DNA of 64,000 nucleotides from Herbaspirillum sp. (GTDB taxonomy: Bacteria > Pseudomonadota > Gammaproteobacteria > Burkholderiales > Burkholderiaceae_D). Made by a program: the position numbers and the translations under genes. How positions within the stretch are numbered: position 1 is the stretch's first letter; every line of letters begins with the position of its first letter. The notes beneath the pieces were generated by a model that saw only the letters and a program-made list of their open reading frames with translations, searched no databases and was not told where the DNA came from. The stretch covers positions 62,001 to 126,000 of the forward strand of contig NZ_JAGIBI010000007.1 in assembly GCF_017744395.1 (NCBI RefSeq), in the 5' to 3' direction. This document shows positions 23,900-33,942 of the stretch, piece by piece.

Positions 23900-25243
23900 G
23901 TGGCGCAAAGCAATATCACGGCGGCTGCCGCAGGAGCGGTCAAGGCCAGCCATGTCCGTTATCTGATTCTGTTCATGCTGTTCATCGTGACCACGGTCAA
24001 TTATGCCGACCGCGCCACGCTGTCGATCGCCGGTTCGGCGATGAAGAGCGAGCTGAGCCTGGACCCGGTCACCATGGGCTACATTTTCTCCGCCTTCAGC
24101 TGGGCTTACGTGCTGGCGCAATTGCCGGGCGGCTGGCTGCTGGACCGCTTCGGTTCCAAGAAGATCTATATGTGGAGCATCGCCCTGTGGTCGGTGTTTA
24201 CCGTCCTGCAGGCCGGCGTGACCTGGATGGGTACCGCCGCCGCGGTGGTGGCGCTGTTCCTGCTGCGCTTCATGGTGGGGCTGGCGGAGTCTCCGTCCTT
24301 TCCGGCCAACGGCCGCATCGTCGCCGCCTGGTTCCCGACCAATGAGCGCGGCACCGCCTCGGCCATCTTCAACTCGGCGCAGTATTTCGCGGCGGTGCTG
24401 TTCACGCCGCTGATGGCGTGGATTGTCCACGCGTTCAGCTGGCACCATGTGTTCACTGTGATGGGCATCTTCGGCCTGCTGCTGGCGATGATCTGGGGCA
24501 GGATCATCTACAGCCCCAAGGATCATCCGATGATCAACCCGGCCGAGCTGGAACATATCGAGCAGGGCGGCGGCCTGGTCGACATGGATACCCGGAAGCC
24601 GGCGGCGTCCTCGGCCAAGGGTAAGGGCTACATCAAGCAATTGCTGTCGAACCGCATGCTGCTGGGCGTGTACATCGGCCAGTACTGCATCAACGTGATC
24701 ACCTATTTCTTCCTGACCTGGTTCCCGGTGTACCTGGTGCAGGAGCGCGGCATGTCGATCCTCAAGGCCGGCTTCGTGGCCTCGATCCCGGCGGTGTGCG
24801 GCTTCATCGGCGGCGTGGTCGGCGGCATCATCTCGGACCGCCTGATCAAGCGCGGCTTCTCGGTGACCTGGGCGCGCAAGATCCCCATCGTCGGCGGCAT
24901 GCTGCTGTCGATGACCATGATCCTGTGCAACTACGTGGAGGCACAGTGGATGGTGGTGGGCATCATGGCGCTGGCCTTCTTCGGCAAGGGCGTGGGCGCG
25001 CTGGGCTGGGCCGTGGTGGCCGACACCGCGCCCAAGCAGATCGTCGGCCTGTCGGGCGGCCTGTTCAACATGTTCGGCAACGTCGCCGGCATCACCACCC
25101 CGATCGTGATCGGCTACATCGTCAAGGAGACCGGTTCCTTCGCCGGCGCCCTGGTGTTCGTCGGCATCAATGCCTTGATCACCGTGATCAGTTATCTCGT
25201 CATCGTCAAGGAAATCAAGCGCGTTGAATTGAAAGACGCCTGA
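23900..25243 (+). CDS. gudP: MFS transporter for D-galactarate/D-glucarate (GudP-like)
   Basis: 447 residues from GTG 23900, preceded by GGAG with six bases spacing; the in-frame stretch from 23813 has no such site. Twelve-helix MFS protein of the anion:cation symporter family with LLDRFGSKK in loop 2-3, [19 protein letters not shown] in helices 4-5 (a clear sugar-acid transporter signature), and a long charged central loop. Imports hexarate with protons. First gene of the galactarate block, 62 bp before the dehydratase gene, with an attenuator-like hairpin between. Confidence 0.88.
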   Translation: MAQSNITAAAAGAVKASHVRYLILFMLFIVTTVNYADRATLSIAGSAMKSELSLDPVTMGYIFSAFSWAYVLAQLPGGWLLDRFGSKKIYMWSIALWSVFTVLQAGVTWMGTAAAVVALFLLRFMVGLAESPSFPANGRIVAAWFPTNERGTASAIFNSAQYFAAVLFTPLMAWIVHAFSWHHVFTVMGIFGLLLAMIWGRIIYSPKDHPMINPAELEHIEQGGGLVDMDTRKPAASSAKGKGYIKQLLSNRMLLGVYIGQYCINVITYFFLTWFPVYLVQERGMSILKAGFVASIPAVCGFIGGVVGGIISDRLIKRGFSVTWARKIPIVGGMLLSMTMILCNYVEAQWMVVGIMALAFFGKGVGALGWAVVADTAPKQIVGLSGGLFNMFGNVAGITTPIVIGYIVKETGSFAGALVFVGINALITVISYLVIVKEIKRVELKDA

Positions 25244-25254
25244 TCCGCAGTTAT

Positions 25255-25289
25255 CGGCGGCCCCTCGAAAGACGGGTCGCCGTTTTCGT
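25255..25289 (+). terminator. Weak intercistronic terminator/attenuator
   Basis: CGGCGGCCC (25255-25263) with GGGTCGCCG (25274-25282), one G-U pair, followed by TTTTCGTTT. It lies between gudP and garD and may lower read-through. Confidence 0.5.
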
Positions 25290-25305
25290 TTCAATGGAAA
25301 ACAGC

Positions 25306-26871
25306 ATGAGCATCGATACCACCTCCAGCGCCGCAGCCAGCCCGCGCTACATCATGATGAACGACACGGACAACGTCGCCATCGTCGTCAACGACGGCGG
25401 CTTGCCGGCCGGCACCGTGTTCCCCGACGGCCTGACCCTGGTCGACCGCGTGCCGCAAGGCCACAAGATCGCGCTGCGCGACCTGAAGCAGGGCGAAGCC
25501 ATCGTGCGCTACGACGTGGCCATCGGTTACGCCGTGCGCGACATCCCCAAGGGCAGCTGGATCGAGGAATCGCTGGTACAGATGCCGCCGGCGCGCGAGC
25601 TGGACAACCTGCCGATCGCCACCAAAAAGCCGGCGCCGCTGCCGCCGCTGGAAGGCTATACCTTCGAGGGCTACCGCAACGCCGACGGCTCGGTCGGCAC
25701 GCGCAACCTGCTGGCCATCACCACCACCGTGCAATGCGTGGCCGGCGTGGTCGAGCATGCGGTCAAGCGCATCCGCGCCGAGCTGCTGCCCAGGTATCCG
25801 AACGTGGAAGACGTGGTGGCGCTGGAGCACACCTACGGATGCGGCGTGGCCATCGACGCGCCCAATGCCGGCATCCCGATCCGCACGCTGCGCAATATCA
25901 GCCTGAACCCCAATTTCGGCGGCCAAGCCATGGTGGTCAGTCTGGGCTGCGAAAAGCTGCAGCCCAACCGCCTGCTGCCGGAAAACATGATCCCGATCCA
26001 CAAGGAAGGCGAGCCCTACGTGGTCTGCCTGCAGGATGCGGAACACGTCGGTTTCAATTCGATGATCGATTCGATCATGCGCATGGCCGAGGCGCGCCTG
26101 GCCGAACTGGACAAGCGTCGCCGCGAGACCTGCCCGGCCTCCGACCTGGTGGTCGGCGTGCAGTGCGGCGGCAGTGACGCCTTCTCGGGCGTGACCGCCA
26201 ATCCGGCCGTAGGCTTCGCCACCGACCTGCTGGTGCGCGCCGGCGCGTCGGTGATGTTCTCGGAAGTGACCGAAGTGCGCGACGGCATCGACCAGCTGAC
26301 CTCGCGCGCGGTCAACGAGGAAGTGGCGCAGGCCATGATCCGGGAGATGGACTGGTACGACAATTACCTGAAGCAAGGCGGCGTCGACCGCAGCGCCAAC
26401 ACCACCCCCGGCAACAAGAAGGGCGGGCTGGCCAACATCGTCGAAAAAGCGATGGGTTCGATCGTCAAGTCGGGCAGCAGCCCGATCTCCGGCGTGCTGG
26501 CGCCGGGCGACAAGCTCAGGCAAAAGGGCCTGATCTACGCCGCCACGCCGGCTTCCGACTTCATCTGCGGCACGCTGCAGCTGGCCGCCGGCATGAACCT
26601 GCACATCTTCACCACCGGCCGCGGCACGCCTTACGGCCTGGCCGCGGCGCCGGTGATCAAGGTCGCCACCCGCAACGACCTGGCGCGCCGCTGGCACGAC
26701 CTGATGGACGTCAACGCCGGCCGCATCGCCAGCGGCGAGGCCACGATCGAAGACGTCGGCTGGGAGCTGTTCCGGCTGATGCTGGACGTGGCCAGCGGCA
26801 AGAAGACCTGGGCCGAACACTGGAAGCTGCACAATGCGCTGACCCTGTTCAACCCGGCGCCGGTGACCTGA
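25306..26871 (+). CDS. garD: Galactarate dehydratase
   Basis: 521 residues from ATG 25306 (GGAAAA seven bases upstream); ATG 25294 would add four residues but has no site. Family features: N-terminal SAF-like domain with [15 protein letters not shown] and [11 protein letters not shown], the UxaA/GarD core starting [54 protein letters not shown], and the metal-ligand region near the end. Converts D-galactarate to 5-dehydro-4-deoxy-D-glucarate with Fe(II). Length equals E. coli GarD (about 523). KdgD for the next step is encoded at 29089. Confidence 0.93.
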   Translation: MSIDTTSSAAASPRYIMMNDTDNVAIVVNDGGLPAGTVFPDGLTLVDRVPQGHKIALRDLKQGEAIVRYDVAIGYAVRDIPKGSWIEESLVQMPPARELDNLPIATKKPAPLPPLEGYTFEGYRNADGSVGTRNLLAITTTVQCVAGVVEHAVKRIRAELLPRYPNVEDVVALEHTYGCGVAIDAPNAGIPIRTLRNISLNPNFGGQAMVVSLGCEKLQPNRLLPENMIPIHKEGEPYVVCLQDAEHVGFNSMIDSIMRMAEARLAELDKRRRETCPASDLVVGVQCGGSDAFSGVTANPAVGFATDLLVRAGASVMFSEVTEVRDGIDQLTSRAVNEEVAQAMIREMDWYDNYLKQGGVDRSANTTPGNKKGGLANIVEKAMGSIVKSGSSPISGVLAPGDKLRQKGLIYAATPASDFICGTLQLAAGMNLHIFTTGRGTPYGLAAAPVIKVATRNDLARRWHDLMDVNAGRIASGEATIEDVGWELFRLMLDVASGKKTWAEHWKLHNALTLFNPAPVT

Positions 26872-26879
26872 TCGCCCGC

Positions 26880-26905
26880 AAGGATCCGTTCGCGGATCCT
26901 TTTTT
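26880..26905 (+). terminator. Terminator after garD
   Basis: AAGGATCCG (26880-26888), TTCG loop, CGGATCCTT (26893-26901), then TTTT. A perfect 9-bp stem with T-run. Confidence 0.92.
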
Positions 26906-27244
26906 GCATCCGCCGCCAGCCAGGCCAACCAGGACAAGACCCTCCTGCGGTTTCCCGCTGGCGGAGTCGAAATCATCGATTTGCCCTGAACCGACGCTAT
27001 CCGACGTAACCGCATCCGCCCCGGGATTTGCTTGCATTTGATCCAGAGCAGATGCGGGCGCGGGTTTGCGTTGCAAAATAGGTACGGGAAAGCCCGCCTG
27101 CAATGGGGCATGGCGGGCCTAATGGGGAAACAAGGCCGTTTTTGCCGATTTACCGGGATATTGGGGCAAGGGCTGTTGCGGTATCTTCCAGTACGACGTT
27201 CTTGGCGTATTGATTGCAAAAACTAAGTGAAAAGAGGAGAGGGA
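26906..27244 (+). other. Leader of the second chemoreceptor, possible FliA promoter
   Basis: No gene is seen. GCCGATTTA at about 27147 with an AAA block about 13 bp upstream is a weak match to the FliA (sigma-28) consensus; a CCCGCCT/GGCGGG-like pair lies near 27092-27118. GAGGAGAGGG just before 27245 is a strong ribosome site. Confidence 0.35.
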
Positions 27245-28975
27245 ATGCGGAATTTAACGGTTCGCTTCAGCTTGATGGGCGCGCTGGCGCTGTTTTCATG
27301 CATGATCGTGGTCGGCGCCGGCGTCGGCGTTTTTGCCTTGGGACGGGCCAACCAGGATACGGAATTCGTCCATCAGCTCACGGTGCGCGCCGTGCTCATC
27401 AACGATGTCTACAAGGACACGACGCGCACCCGTTCCGCGCATGCGAGCATCTATGCCAATCTGAAGGAACAGAATGAAGCCGCTATCAAAGAGGCGACTT
27501 TCAAGAGCGCCAAGACGACTTATGAACGCGGTTTGAAGGAGCTCGACGAATTCGCCGCGCTGCCTGACCTGCCGGGCCAGGATCCGGCCATCAAGACCGA
27601 ACTGGTCGAGTCGGGCAAGGCCTTGTCCGATTTGCTCAAGCAGGCCGATGACCTGCTCAGGGCGGACAATGCGGCCGCCTATGCCGAACTGAACGAAAAG
27701 AAGATCCGCGGAGCGGGTTCCCGGATGTCGGTGGCCTTGGACAAGTACCAGAAACTGGCGATGGAGCTCAACGGCAACACGGCCAGCCAGCGCGAGCATG
27801 AATACCGGATGGTGGTGTGGCTGGTGGCGGCAGGCTTGGCCGGGGCGATACTGCTGGTGCTGGCGGTGCATTTCATGCTGCGCAATATCGTGCTGACGCC
27901 CTTGAATCGCGCGGTCGCCGTGCTGGACCAGGTGGCCAACGGCGACCTGACCGCCAAGGTCGAGGTGGGCAGCAGCAATGAGATCGGCCGCCTGTTCAAT
28001 GCCATCCGCAGCATGCAGCAGAGCCTGCTCAATACCGTTTCGCGGGTGCGCGGCAGTTCGGAAAGCATCGATACCAGCGCCAAGGAGATCGCGGCCGGCA
28101 ACCTGGACCTGTCTTCGCGCACCGAGCAGCAAGCCAGTTCGCTGGAGCAGACCGCCGCCTCGATGGAGCAACTGACCGGCACCGTGCGCCAGAACGCCGA
28201 GAACGCCATGCAGGCCAACCAGTTGGCGCACTCGGCTTCTTCCACCGCCAGCCGCGGCGGCGAAGTGGTATCCCAGGTGGTCGACACGATGCAGGCCATC
28301 AACGAATCCTCGCGCAAGATCGTGGACATCATCAGCGTGATCGACGGCATCGCCTTCCAGACCAACATCCTGGCGTTGAACGCGGCGGTGGAAGCCGCGC
28401 GCGCCGGCGAACAGGGCCGCGGCTTCGCGGTGGTGGCGTCGGAAGTGCGCTCGCTGGCGCAGCGTTCGGCGGCGGCGGCCAAGGAGATCAAGGGCCTGAT
28501 CGACAACTCGGTAGCCAAGGTGGAAGCCGGCAGCCAACTGGTGGAGCAGGCCGGCATGACCATGAGCGACGTGGTCGACAGCGTGCAGCGCGTGACCGAC
28601 ATCGTCGGCGAGATCGCCGAAGCCAGCCGCGAGCAGAGCACCGGCATCGAGCAGGTCAACCAGGCTATCGCGCAGATGGACGAGGTGACCCAGCAGAACG
28701 CCGCGCTGGTCGAACAGGCCGCCGCCGCCGCGCAATCGCTGCAGTCGCAGGCGACCAACCTGGTCGGGGCGGTGAGCATCTTCAAGATCGAGGCGCATGC
28801 GCAGGCGGCCAAGCCACTGCCGGTGGCCCCCAAGCGGGCGCCGGCAGCACCACCGGCACCGAAGCCGGCCGCGGCGCCCGCCAGCGCGCCCAAGTTGGCT
28901 ACGCCGCCGGCGCCGAAACCCGCCGCCGGCAGCAGCCGCGCCAAGGATGAGAGCCAGGATTGGGAAGAGTTCTGA
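27245..28975 (+). CDS. Methyl-accepting chemotaxis protein with four-helix-bundle sensor
   Basis: 576 residues. Tar/Tsr-like layout: membrane helix at about 9-32, periplasmic four-helix bundle to about 185 (4HB_MCP), second helix VVWLVAAGLAGAILLVLAV, HAMP, methylation helices, and the hairpin tip [20 protein letters not shown]. The Pro/Ala/Lys-rich tail ends in DWEEF, as in the chemoreceptor at 13238, for CheR/CheB docking. It lies inside the galactarate block, between garD and kdgD, each separated by terminators, so it may sense hexarates; that is inference. Confidence 0.94.
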   Translation: MRNLTVRFSLMGALALFSCMIVVGAGVGVFALGRANQDTEFVHQLTVRAVLINDVYKDTTRTRSAHASIYANLKEQNEAAIKEATFKSAKTTYERGLKELDEFAALPDLPGQDPAIKTELVESGKALSDLLKQADDLLRADNAAAYAELNEKKIRGAGSRMSVALDKYQKLAMELNGNTASQREHEYRMVVWLVAAGLAGAILLVLAVHFMLRNIVLTPLNRAVAVLDQVANGDLTAKVEVGSSNEIGRLFNAIRSMQQSLLNTVSRVRGSSESIDTSAKEIAAGNLDLSSRTEQQASSLEQTAASMEQLTGTVRQNAENAMQANQLAHSASSTASRGGEVVSQVVDTMQAINESSRKIVDIISVIDGIAFQTNILALNAAVEAARAGEQGRGFAVVASEVRSLAQRSAAAAKEIKGLIDNSVAKVEAGSQLVEQAGMTMSDVVDSVQRVTDIVGEIAEASREQSTGIEQVNQAIAQMDEVTQQNAALVEQAAAAAQSLQSQATNLVGAVSIFKIEAHAQAAKPLPVAPKRAPAAPPAPKPAAAPASAPKLATPPAPKPAAGSSRAKDESQDWEEF

Positions 28976-29006
28976 TCCGGCGCCGGTTGCGCGACCGGCA
29001 AGCATG

Positions 29007-29038
29007 AAAAAACCTTCGCCTTGGCGAAGGTTTTTTTT
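29007..29038. terminator. Bidirectional terminator
   Basis: A-run, CCTTCGCC (29013-29020), GGCGAAGG (29023-29030), T-run. Serves the chemoreceptor and the convergent kdgD gene. Confidence 0.92.
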
Positions 29039-29088
29039 CGTTCCTGCGTTTCCGCCACCCGGTTTGCCCGGGGCGGCGGAGACAGGCG

Positions 29089-30003
29089 TTACTGCGGTCC
29101 CAGCTTCTTGATCAGCGCGGCCAGTTCTTCGTGTTCTTCCGGCGTGCAGTCGGTCAGCGGCGTACGCACCGGACCGGCATCGTGGCCTGCGATGCGGGCG
29201 CCGGCCTTGACGATGGAGACGGCGTAGCCGGCCTTGCGGTTGCGGATCGCCAAGTAGGGCAGGAAGAACTCGTCGATCAGGCGGCCGACGGTGGCGTGGT
29301 CGTCCTTGGCGATTGCCTGGTAGAACTGCACGGCGGTCTTGGGGATGAAGTTGAACACGGCCGAGGAGTACACAGGCACGCCCAGCGCCTTGTAGGCCGC
29401 GGCATAGACTTCCGCGGTCGGCAGGCCGCCCAGGTAGGTGAAGCGGTCGCCCAGCTTGCGGCGGATGTGCACCATCGGCTCGATCTCGCCGATGCCGTCC
29501 TTGAAGCCGATCAGGTTGGGGCAGCGGTCGGCCAGCTTTTGCAGGGTGTCGGCGTTGAGCTTGCAGACGGCGCGGTTATAGATGATGACGCCGAACTTGA
29601 CCGACTTGCAGACCGCCTCGACGTGGGCGGCGATGCCGTCCTGGCTGGCCTCGGTCAGGTAGTGCGGCATCAGCAGGATGCCGTGCGCGCCCAGGCGCTC
29701 GGCTTCCTGCGCATAGGCGATGGCGGCGCGGGTGGAGCCGCCGGCTCCGGCGATGATGGGCACCTTGCCGCGGCAGGTATCGACGGCGGTGCGGATGATG
29801 TCGGAGTACTCGCCCGGCACCAGCGAGAAGAATTCCCCGGTGCCGCCGGCGGCGAACAGGGCGCTAGCGCCGTACGGGGCCAGCCATTCCAGGCGCTCGA
29901 TGTAGGTCTTCGGGCGGAAGTCGCCTTGCTCGTCGAAGTCGGTCAGCGGGAACGACAGCAGGCCGGAGGAGAGGATCGTTTTCAGGTCTTGGGGTGTGTA
30001 CAT
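29089..30003 (-). CDS. kdgD: 5-dehydro-4-deoxyglucarate dehydratase
   Basis: 304 residues, a DHDPS/NAL-type (beta/alpha)8 aldolase. Schiff-base Lys168 in [10 protein letters not shown], Tyr142 in VIIYNRAV, the GGTGEFFSL loop (about 53-61), which distinguishes KdgD from dihydrodipicolinate synthase (TTGE). Converts 5-dehydro-4-deoxy-D-glucarate to 2,5-dioxopentanoate, CO2 and water. Receives the product of GarD. Its promoter region holds the 13-mer shared with gudP. The dehydrogenase for the next step to 2-oxoglutarate is not in the window. Confidence 0.95.
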   Translation of the reverse strand: MYTPQDLKTILSSGLLSFPLTDFDEQGDFRPKTYIERLEWLAPYGASALFAAGGTGEFFSLVPGEYSDIIRTAVDTCRGKVPIIAGAGGSTRAAIAYAQEAERLGAHGILLMPHYLTEASQDGIAAHVEAVCKSVKFGVIIYNRAVCKLNADTLQKLADRCPNLIGFKDGIGEIEPMVHIRRKLGDRFTYLGGLPTAEVYAAAYKALGVPVYSSAVFNFIPKTAVQFYQAIAKDDHATVGRLIDEFFLPYLAIRNRKAGYAVSIVKAGARIAGHDAGPVRTPLTDCTPEEHEELAALIKKLGPQ

Positions 30004-30080
30004 GGTTTCGCTACGCCGTTAAGAATTGGATGGGATGCTTGCGTATTCTTGTTTTGCTTACGTATCCAAATAGGATATCA

Positions 30081-30093
30081 GTCATCGTACAAC
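30081..30093 (-). promoter_or_regulatory. Candidate FadR-type operator before kdgD
   Basis: GTCATCGTACAAC, whose complement GTTGTACGATGAC differs by one base from the site at 23706-23718. It lies 78 bp upstream of the kdgD start. Confidence 0.6.
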
Positions 30094-30163
30094 ATGAATT
30101 TTAAGAAAGCCAGCATTTTTTAGGTGCCGGCTGTCGGGTGTTGCGGGAAGGAAGAGAGGGCGG

Positions 30164-30928
30164 TCAGGCGGCAGAGGCGCCGGATTCGGCTTCCATCTGG
30201 GCGCGGCGCAGGCGTTCGCGGCTGTTGGTCAGGTGGTTGCGCATGGCGGCCCGGGCCGCTTCGGCGTCGCCGCGGGCGATCGCTTCATAGATGTCTTCGT
30301 GCTCGCGCTGCACCCGGTCGAGGTAGCTGGCCTGCTGGTCGTGCGCCAGCTCGGCGGTATTGATGCGCTTGCGCGGGATCACGCCCATGCCGAGGTGGCT
30401 GATGATCTCGATGAAGTAGCGGTTGCCGGTGGCGTTGGCGATGGCGAAGTGGAAGCGGAAGTCGGGGCCGACCGTGTCGCCGCCGGACAACTGGTTGGCG
30501 CGGAAGGCGTCCAGCGCTTCGCGGATCTCGCGCAACTGCTCATCGGTGCGGCGCGCCGCGGCCAGGCCGGCGGTTTCGGTTTCCAGGCTAATGCGCAGTT
30601 CCAGCAAGGCCAGCAGGTCGCGCATGGTGGTGATGGTGGCCGGATCGATATTGATGTTGGAACCCTTTTTCGGCTCCAGCACGAAGGTGCCGATGCCGTG
30701 CCGGGTCTCGACCGCGCCGGCGGCCTGCAGGCGCGAGATGGCCTCGCGCACCACGGTGCGGGAGACCCCCTGGCTTTGCATGATCTCGGATTCGGTGGGC
30801 AGCTTGTCGCCCGGCTTGAGGCTGCCGCTGTCGATCATCTGCGAGAGCGCGGCGACCACTTCCTGCGACAGGCTCTGGGGCTTGCGGCGCGGGCGCAGCG
30901 GCGGGTTGGGGGTGTCGCTTGCTTCCAT
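30164..30928 (-). CDS. GntR-family (FadR subfamily) regulator, probably of hexarate catabolism
   Basis: 254 residues from ATG 30928 (MEASDTPNPPLRPRRKPQ). Winged helix at about 20-85: LKPGDKLPTESEIMQSQGVSR, VVREAISRLQAAGAVETRHGIGTFV. The C-terminal all-helical FCD domain has DFRFHFAIANATGNRYF with metal-type Asp/His residues and a late HEDIYEAIARGD. The gene reads towards kdgD with 160 bp between. The operator candidates at 23706 and 30081 fit a repressor relieved by a sugar acid or its breakdown product. Target set is inferred from position. Confidence 0.88.
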   Translation of the reverse strand: MEASDTPNPPLRPRRKPQSLSQEVVAALSQMIDSGSLKPGDKLPTESEIMQSQGVSRTVVREAISRLQAAGAVETRHGIGTFVLEPKKGSNINIDPATITTMRDLLALLELRISLETETAGLAAARRTDEQLREIREALDAFRANQLSGGDTVGPDFRFHFAIANATGNRYFIEIISHLGMGVIPRKRINTAELAHDQQASYLDRVQREHEDIYEAIARGDAEAARAAMRNHLTNSRERLRRAQMEAESGASAA

Positions 30929-31106
30929 GACGTTACCGTTGTTGAAATGCCGCCGGCGCGAACGCCGGATGAGAAAAGAGTTGCGACATCTTACCAGACC
31001 GTTAACGGCCGATGACGGGAAAAAGCCTGCCGGAAGCTGGGACTTGGCGGACATTCCTAGGCAGGGCTGTTGCCGCCCCTGGAAAGCGCCTGCCCGGCAG
31101 CAATTA

Positions 31107-31131
31107 GTACCTGACAGGATTACTCGGGTTT
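31107..31131 (+). promoter_or_regulatory. Type-1 IscR site, distal
   Basis: 25-bp element beginning GTACCTGACA and ending TACTCGGGTTT, close to the type-1 consensus (ATASYYGACT then WWW then AGTCRRSTAT). Confidence 0.7.
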
Positions 31132-31134
31132 GAT

Positions 31135-31159
31135 ATACTTGACTCAAATATTCGGGAAT
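31135..31159 (+). promoter_or_regulatory. Type-1 IscR site, proximal
   Basis: 25-bp element beginning ATACTTGACTCAAA and ending ATTCGGGAAT, with excellent fit to the type-1 IscR consensus; TTGACT could double as -35. It starts 28 bp after the distal site and 66 bp before iscR. Confidence 0.8.
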
Positions 31160-31200
31160 TCAGGGAACCGGGATTCAATTGTTTCTGGAGCAGGAATTTC

Positions 31201-31695
31201 ATGCGACTAACCACCAAAGGCCGTTTTGCCGTGACCGCGATGATTGACCTGGCCTTGCGCCAGGGCAACGGCCCGGTCACGCTGTCCGCGATCAGCGAGC
31301 GGCAGGAAATTTCCTTATCATATCTGGAGCAACTGTTCGGCAAGCTGCGCCGCCACAATATCGTGGAATCCGTGCGCGGCCCCGGCGGCGGCTACAACCT
31401 CGCCCGCAAGGCGGCCGAGGTGTCGGTGGCCGACATCATCATCGCGGTGGACGAGCCGCTGGACGCGACGCAGTGCGGCGGCAAGGAAAACTGCCACAGC
31501 GCCACCCATCCGGGCGGCCCGCGCTGTATGACGCACGATTTGTGGTCGACCCTGACCGAGAAGATGGTGGAGTACCTGGACTCGGTGTCCTTGCAGGACC
31601 TGGTCGACCAGCAGAAGGAACACAAGATGGCGGAGCATCGCGCCGCCGACAAGCCAAGCGTGGTGGTCATGCACCGCCCGCAAGCCGTAGCCTGA
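31201..31695 (+). CDS. iscR: Fe-S cluster regulator IscR
   Basis: 164 residues, Rrf2 family. Start [19 protein letters not shown], winged helix with [21 protein letters not shown], wing GPGGGYNL. [2Fe-2S] ligands Cys92, Cys98, Cys109 and His112; compared with E. coli (92/98/104/107) there are five extra residues between the second and third Cys ([10 protein letters not shown]). Holo-IscR represses the isc operon through type-1 sites, two of which precede this gene. First gene of the operon; iscS follows 16 bp later. Confidence 0.97.
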   Translation: MRLTTKGRFAVTAMIDLALRQGNGPVTLSAISERQEISLSYLEQLFGKLRRHNIVESVRGPGGGYNLARKAAEVSVADIIIAVDEPLDATQCGGKENCHSATHPGGPRCMTHDLWSTLTEKMVEYLDSVSLQDLVDQQKEHKMAEHRAADKPSVVVMHRPQAVA

Positions 31696-31711
31696 TTTGG
31701 AGTTTTTACTT

Positions 31712-32965
31712 ATGAACGCACCGCTGGAAAAAAGCTTGCTGGAGACCATCAAGGCTCCGCACTTCCCGATCTACATGGACTACTCGGCGACCACCCCGGT
31801 CGATCCGCGCGTGGCCGACAAGATGATTCCCTACCTGCGCGAGCAGTTCGGCAATCCGGCCTCGCGCAGCCACATGTACGGCTGGTCGGCGGAAAAGGCG
31901 GTGGAAGAGGCGCGTGAGGAAGTGGCCAAGCTGGTCAATGCCGACCCGCGCGAAATCATCTGGACCTCCGGCGCCACCGAAAGCAACAACCTGGCGATCA
32001 AGGGCGCGGCGCAGTTCTACAAGACCCGCGGCAAGCACATCATCACCGTCAAGACCGAGCACAAGGCGGTGCTGGACACCTTCCGCGAACTGGAGCGCCA
32101 GGGCTTCGAGGCGACCTACCTGCAGCCGCAGGACAACGGTCTGGTGACGGTCGAGCAGATCGCCGCCGCCGTGCGCGAGGATACGATCCTGGTGTCGGTG
32201 ATGCTGGTCAACAATGAAATCGGCGTGATCCAGCCGATCCCGGAAATCGGCGAATTCTGCCGTTCCAAGAACATCATCTTCCATTGCGACGCCGCCCAGG
32301 CCACCGGCAAGGTCAAGATCGACCTGGAAAACTGGAAGGTCGACCTGATGAGCTTCTCGGCCCACAAGACCTACGGCCCCAAGGGCATCGGCGCGCTGTA
32401 CGTGCGCCGCAAGCCGCGCGTGCGCATCGAGGCGCAGATCCACGGCGGCGGCCATGAGCGCGGCCTGCGCTCGGGCACGCTGGCCACGCACCAGATCGTC
32501 GGCATGGGCGAAGCCTTCCGCCTGGCCTGCGAAGAGATGGATGAGGAACTGCAACGCATCCGCGCGCTGCGCGACCGCCTGGCCAAGGGCCTGCAGGAAA
32601 TCGAGGAAACCTACGTCAACGGCGACATGGAACACCGCGTGCCGCACAACCTGAACGTGAGCTTCAACTACGTCGAGGGCGAATCGCTGATCATGGCGAT
32701 CAAGGACATCGCCGTGTCGTCCGGCTCGGCCTGCACCTCGGCCAGCCTGGAGCCGTCCTACGTGCTGCGCGCGCTGGGCCGCAGCGACGAGCTGGCGCAC
32801 AGTTCCATCCGTTTCACCATCGGCCGTTTCACGACCGAGGAAGATATCGACTTCACCGTCAACCTGATCAAGAGCAAGGTCGGCAAGCTGCGCGAACTGT
32901 CCCCGCTGTGGGACATGTACAAGGACGGCATCGACCTTTCCACGATCCAGTGGGCGGCACACTAA
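31712..32965 (+). CDS. iscS: Cysteine desulfurase IscS
   Basis: 417 residues from ATG 31712 with TTTGGAG upstream. PLP enzyme with [15 protein letters not shown], the HKAVLDT His, [12 protein letters not shown]-Lys in [12 protein letters not shown], and the catalytic Cys loop [17 protein letters not shown]. Provides persulfide sulfur to IscU and to tRNA thiolation. The long N terminus is about 13 residues more than in E. coli. Confidence 0.98.
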   Translation: MNAPLEKSLLETIKAPHFPIYMDYSATTPVDPRVADKMIPYLREQFGNPASRSHMYGWSAEKAVEEAREEVAKLVNADPREIIWTSGATESNNLAIKGAAQFYKTRGKHIITVKTEHKAVLDTFRELERQGFEATYLQPQDNGLVTVEQIAAAVREDTILVSVMLVNNEIGVIQPIPEIGEFCRSKNIIFHCDAAQATGKVKIDLENWKVDLMSFSAHKTYGPKGIGALYVRRKPRVRIEAQIHGGGHERGLRSGTLATHQIVGMGEAFRLACEEMDEELQRIRALRDRLAKGLQEIEETYVNGDMEHRVPHNLNVSFNYVEGESLIMAIKDIAVSSGSACTSASLEPSYVLRALGRSDELAHSSIRFTIGRFTTEEDIDFTVNLIKSKVGKLRELSPLWDMYKDGIDLSTIQWAAH

Positions 32966-32981
32966 ATTCAAGGAGCACAAC

Positions 32982-33383
32982 ATGTCTTATTCGGAAAAAG
33001 TACTCGACCACTACGAGAACCCGCGCAACGTCGGCGCCTTTGAAAAGGGCGACGAGACCGTCGGCACCGGCATGGTCGGCGCGCCGGCCTGCGGCGACGT
33101 GATGAAGCTGCAGATCAAGGTGGGCGCCGACGGCGTGATCCAGGACGCCAAGTTCAAGACCTACGGCTGCGGCTCGGCGATCGCTTCGTCGTCGCTGGTG
33201 ACCGAATGGGTCAAGGGCAAGACGCTGGACCAGGCGCTGTCGATCAAGAACACCCAGATCGCCGAAGAACTGGCGCTGCCGCCGGTGAAGATCCACTGCT
33301 CGATCCTGGCGGAAGACGCGATCAAGGCCGCCGTGCAGGACTACAAGGCCAAGCACGGCGCCGAGCAGAAGGCCGCGGCCTGA
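32982..33383 (+). CDS. iscU: Fe-S cluster scaffold IscU
   Basis: 133 residues. Cluster ligands Cys37 (GAPACGDV), Cys63 (YGCGSAIA) and Cys106, and the LPPVKIHCS motif (about 99-107) recognised by HscA. Asp39 is present. Follows iscS by 16 bp. Confidence 0.98.
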   Translation: MSYSEKVLDHYENPRNVGAFEKGDETVGTGMVGAPACGDVMKLQIKVGADGVIQDAKFKTYGCGSAIASSSLVTEWVKGKTLDQALSIKNTQIAEELALPPVKIHCSILAEDAIKAAVQDYKAKHGAEQKAAA

Positions 33384-33430
33384 TCTCGATCGGGTTCGCA
33401 GCATCATTTGACAGCAGCAAGGCAGGCATC

Positions 33431-33754
33431 ATGGCAATCACATTGACAGAGAAGGCAGCAAAACACATCAGCCGGTACATGGAGCGCCGCGGCAAGGGCA
33501 TCGGCCTGCGCCTGGGCGTGCGCACCACCGGCTGTTCCGGCCTGGCGTACAAGCTGGAATATGTGGATGAGCAGGTCGCCGAGGATACCGTGTTCGAATC
33601 GCACGGCATCCGCGTCTTCGTCGATCCCAAGAGCCTGCCTTACATCGACGGCACCGAACTGGACTTCGCGCGCGAAGGATTGAATGAAGGGTTCAAGTTC
33701 CAGAATCCCAACGTCAAGGACGAGTGCGGCTGCGGCGAGAGCTTCCGCATCTGA
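33431..33754 (+). CDS. iscA: A-type Fe-S carrier IscA
   Basis: 107 residues from ATG 33431. Conserved Cys in [14 protein letters not shown] and the C-terminal CGCGESF pair. [18 protein letters not shown] is the family strand before the Cys pair. Carries clusters from IscU to targets. In-frame upstream sequence to 33206 lies in iscU and is not used. Confidence 0.97.
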   Translation: MAITLTEKAAKHISRYMERRGKGIGLRLGVRTTGCSGLAYKLEYVDEQVAEDTVFESHGIRVFVDPKSLPYIDGTELDFAREGLNEGFKFQNPNVKDECGCGESFRI

Positions 33755-33903
33755 TGTGATGCGGCGACGGCGCGGTTGGCCGTCCCCGCTTGTTCCGCCG
33801 CGGCGCATCGCCCGCGGCCAGTGCTTAGCCGAACCTGTGACAGCGCTGCCATCGTCCGGCCGACGATGCGGCGGTTCCAGCGTTCCAATGGTATCGATGT
33901 GCC

Positions 33904-33937
33904 AAGCCTGTTGCAGTCCGACAGGCTTTTTATTTTT
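33904..33937 (+). terminator. Intrinsic terminator inside the isc operon
   Basis: AAGCCTGT (33904-33911), 9-nt loop, ACAGGCTT (33921-33928), then TTTATTTTT. It sits in the 188-bp iscA-hscB gap, which also holds a CATCGTC/GACGATG hairpin near 33858-33876, directly before the hscB start. Confidence 0.8.
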
Positions 33938-33942
33938 CAGCC

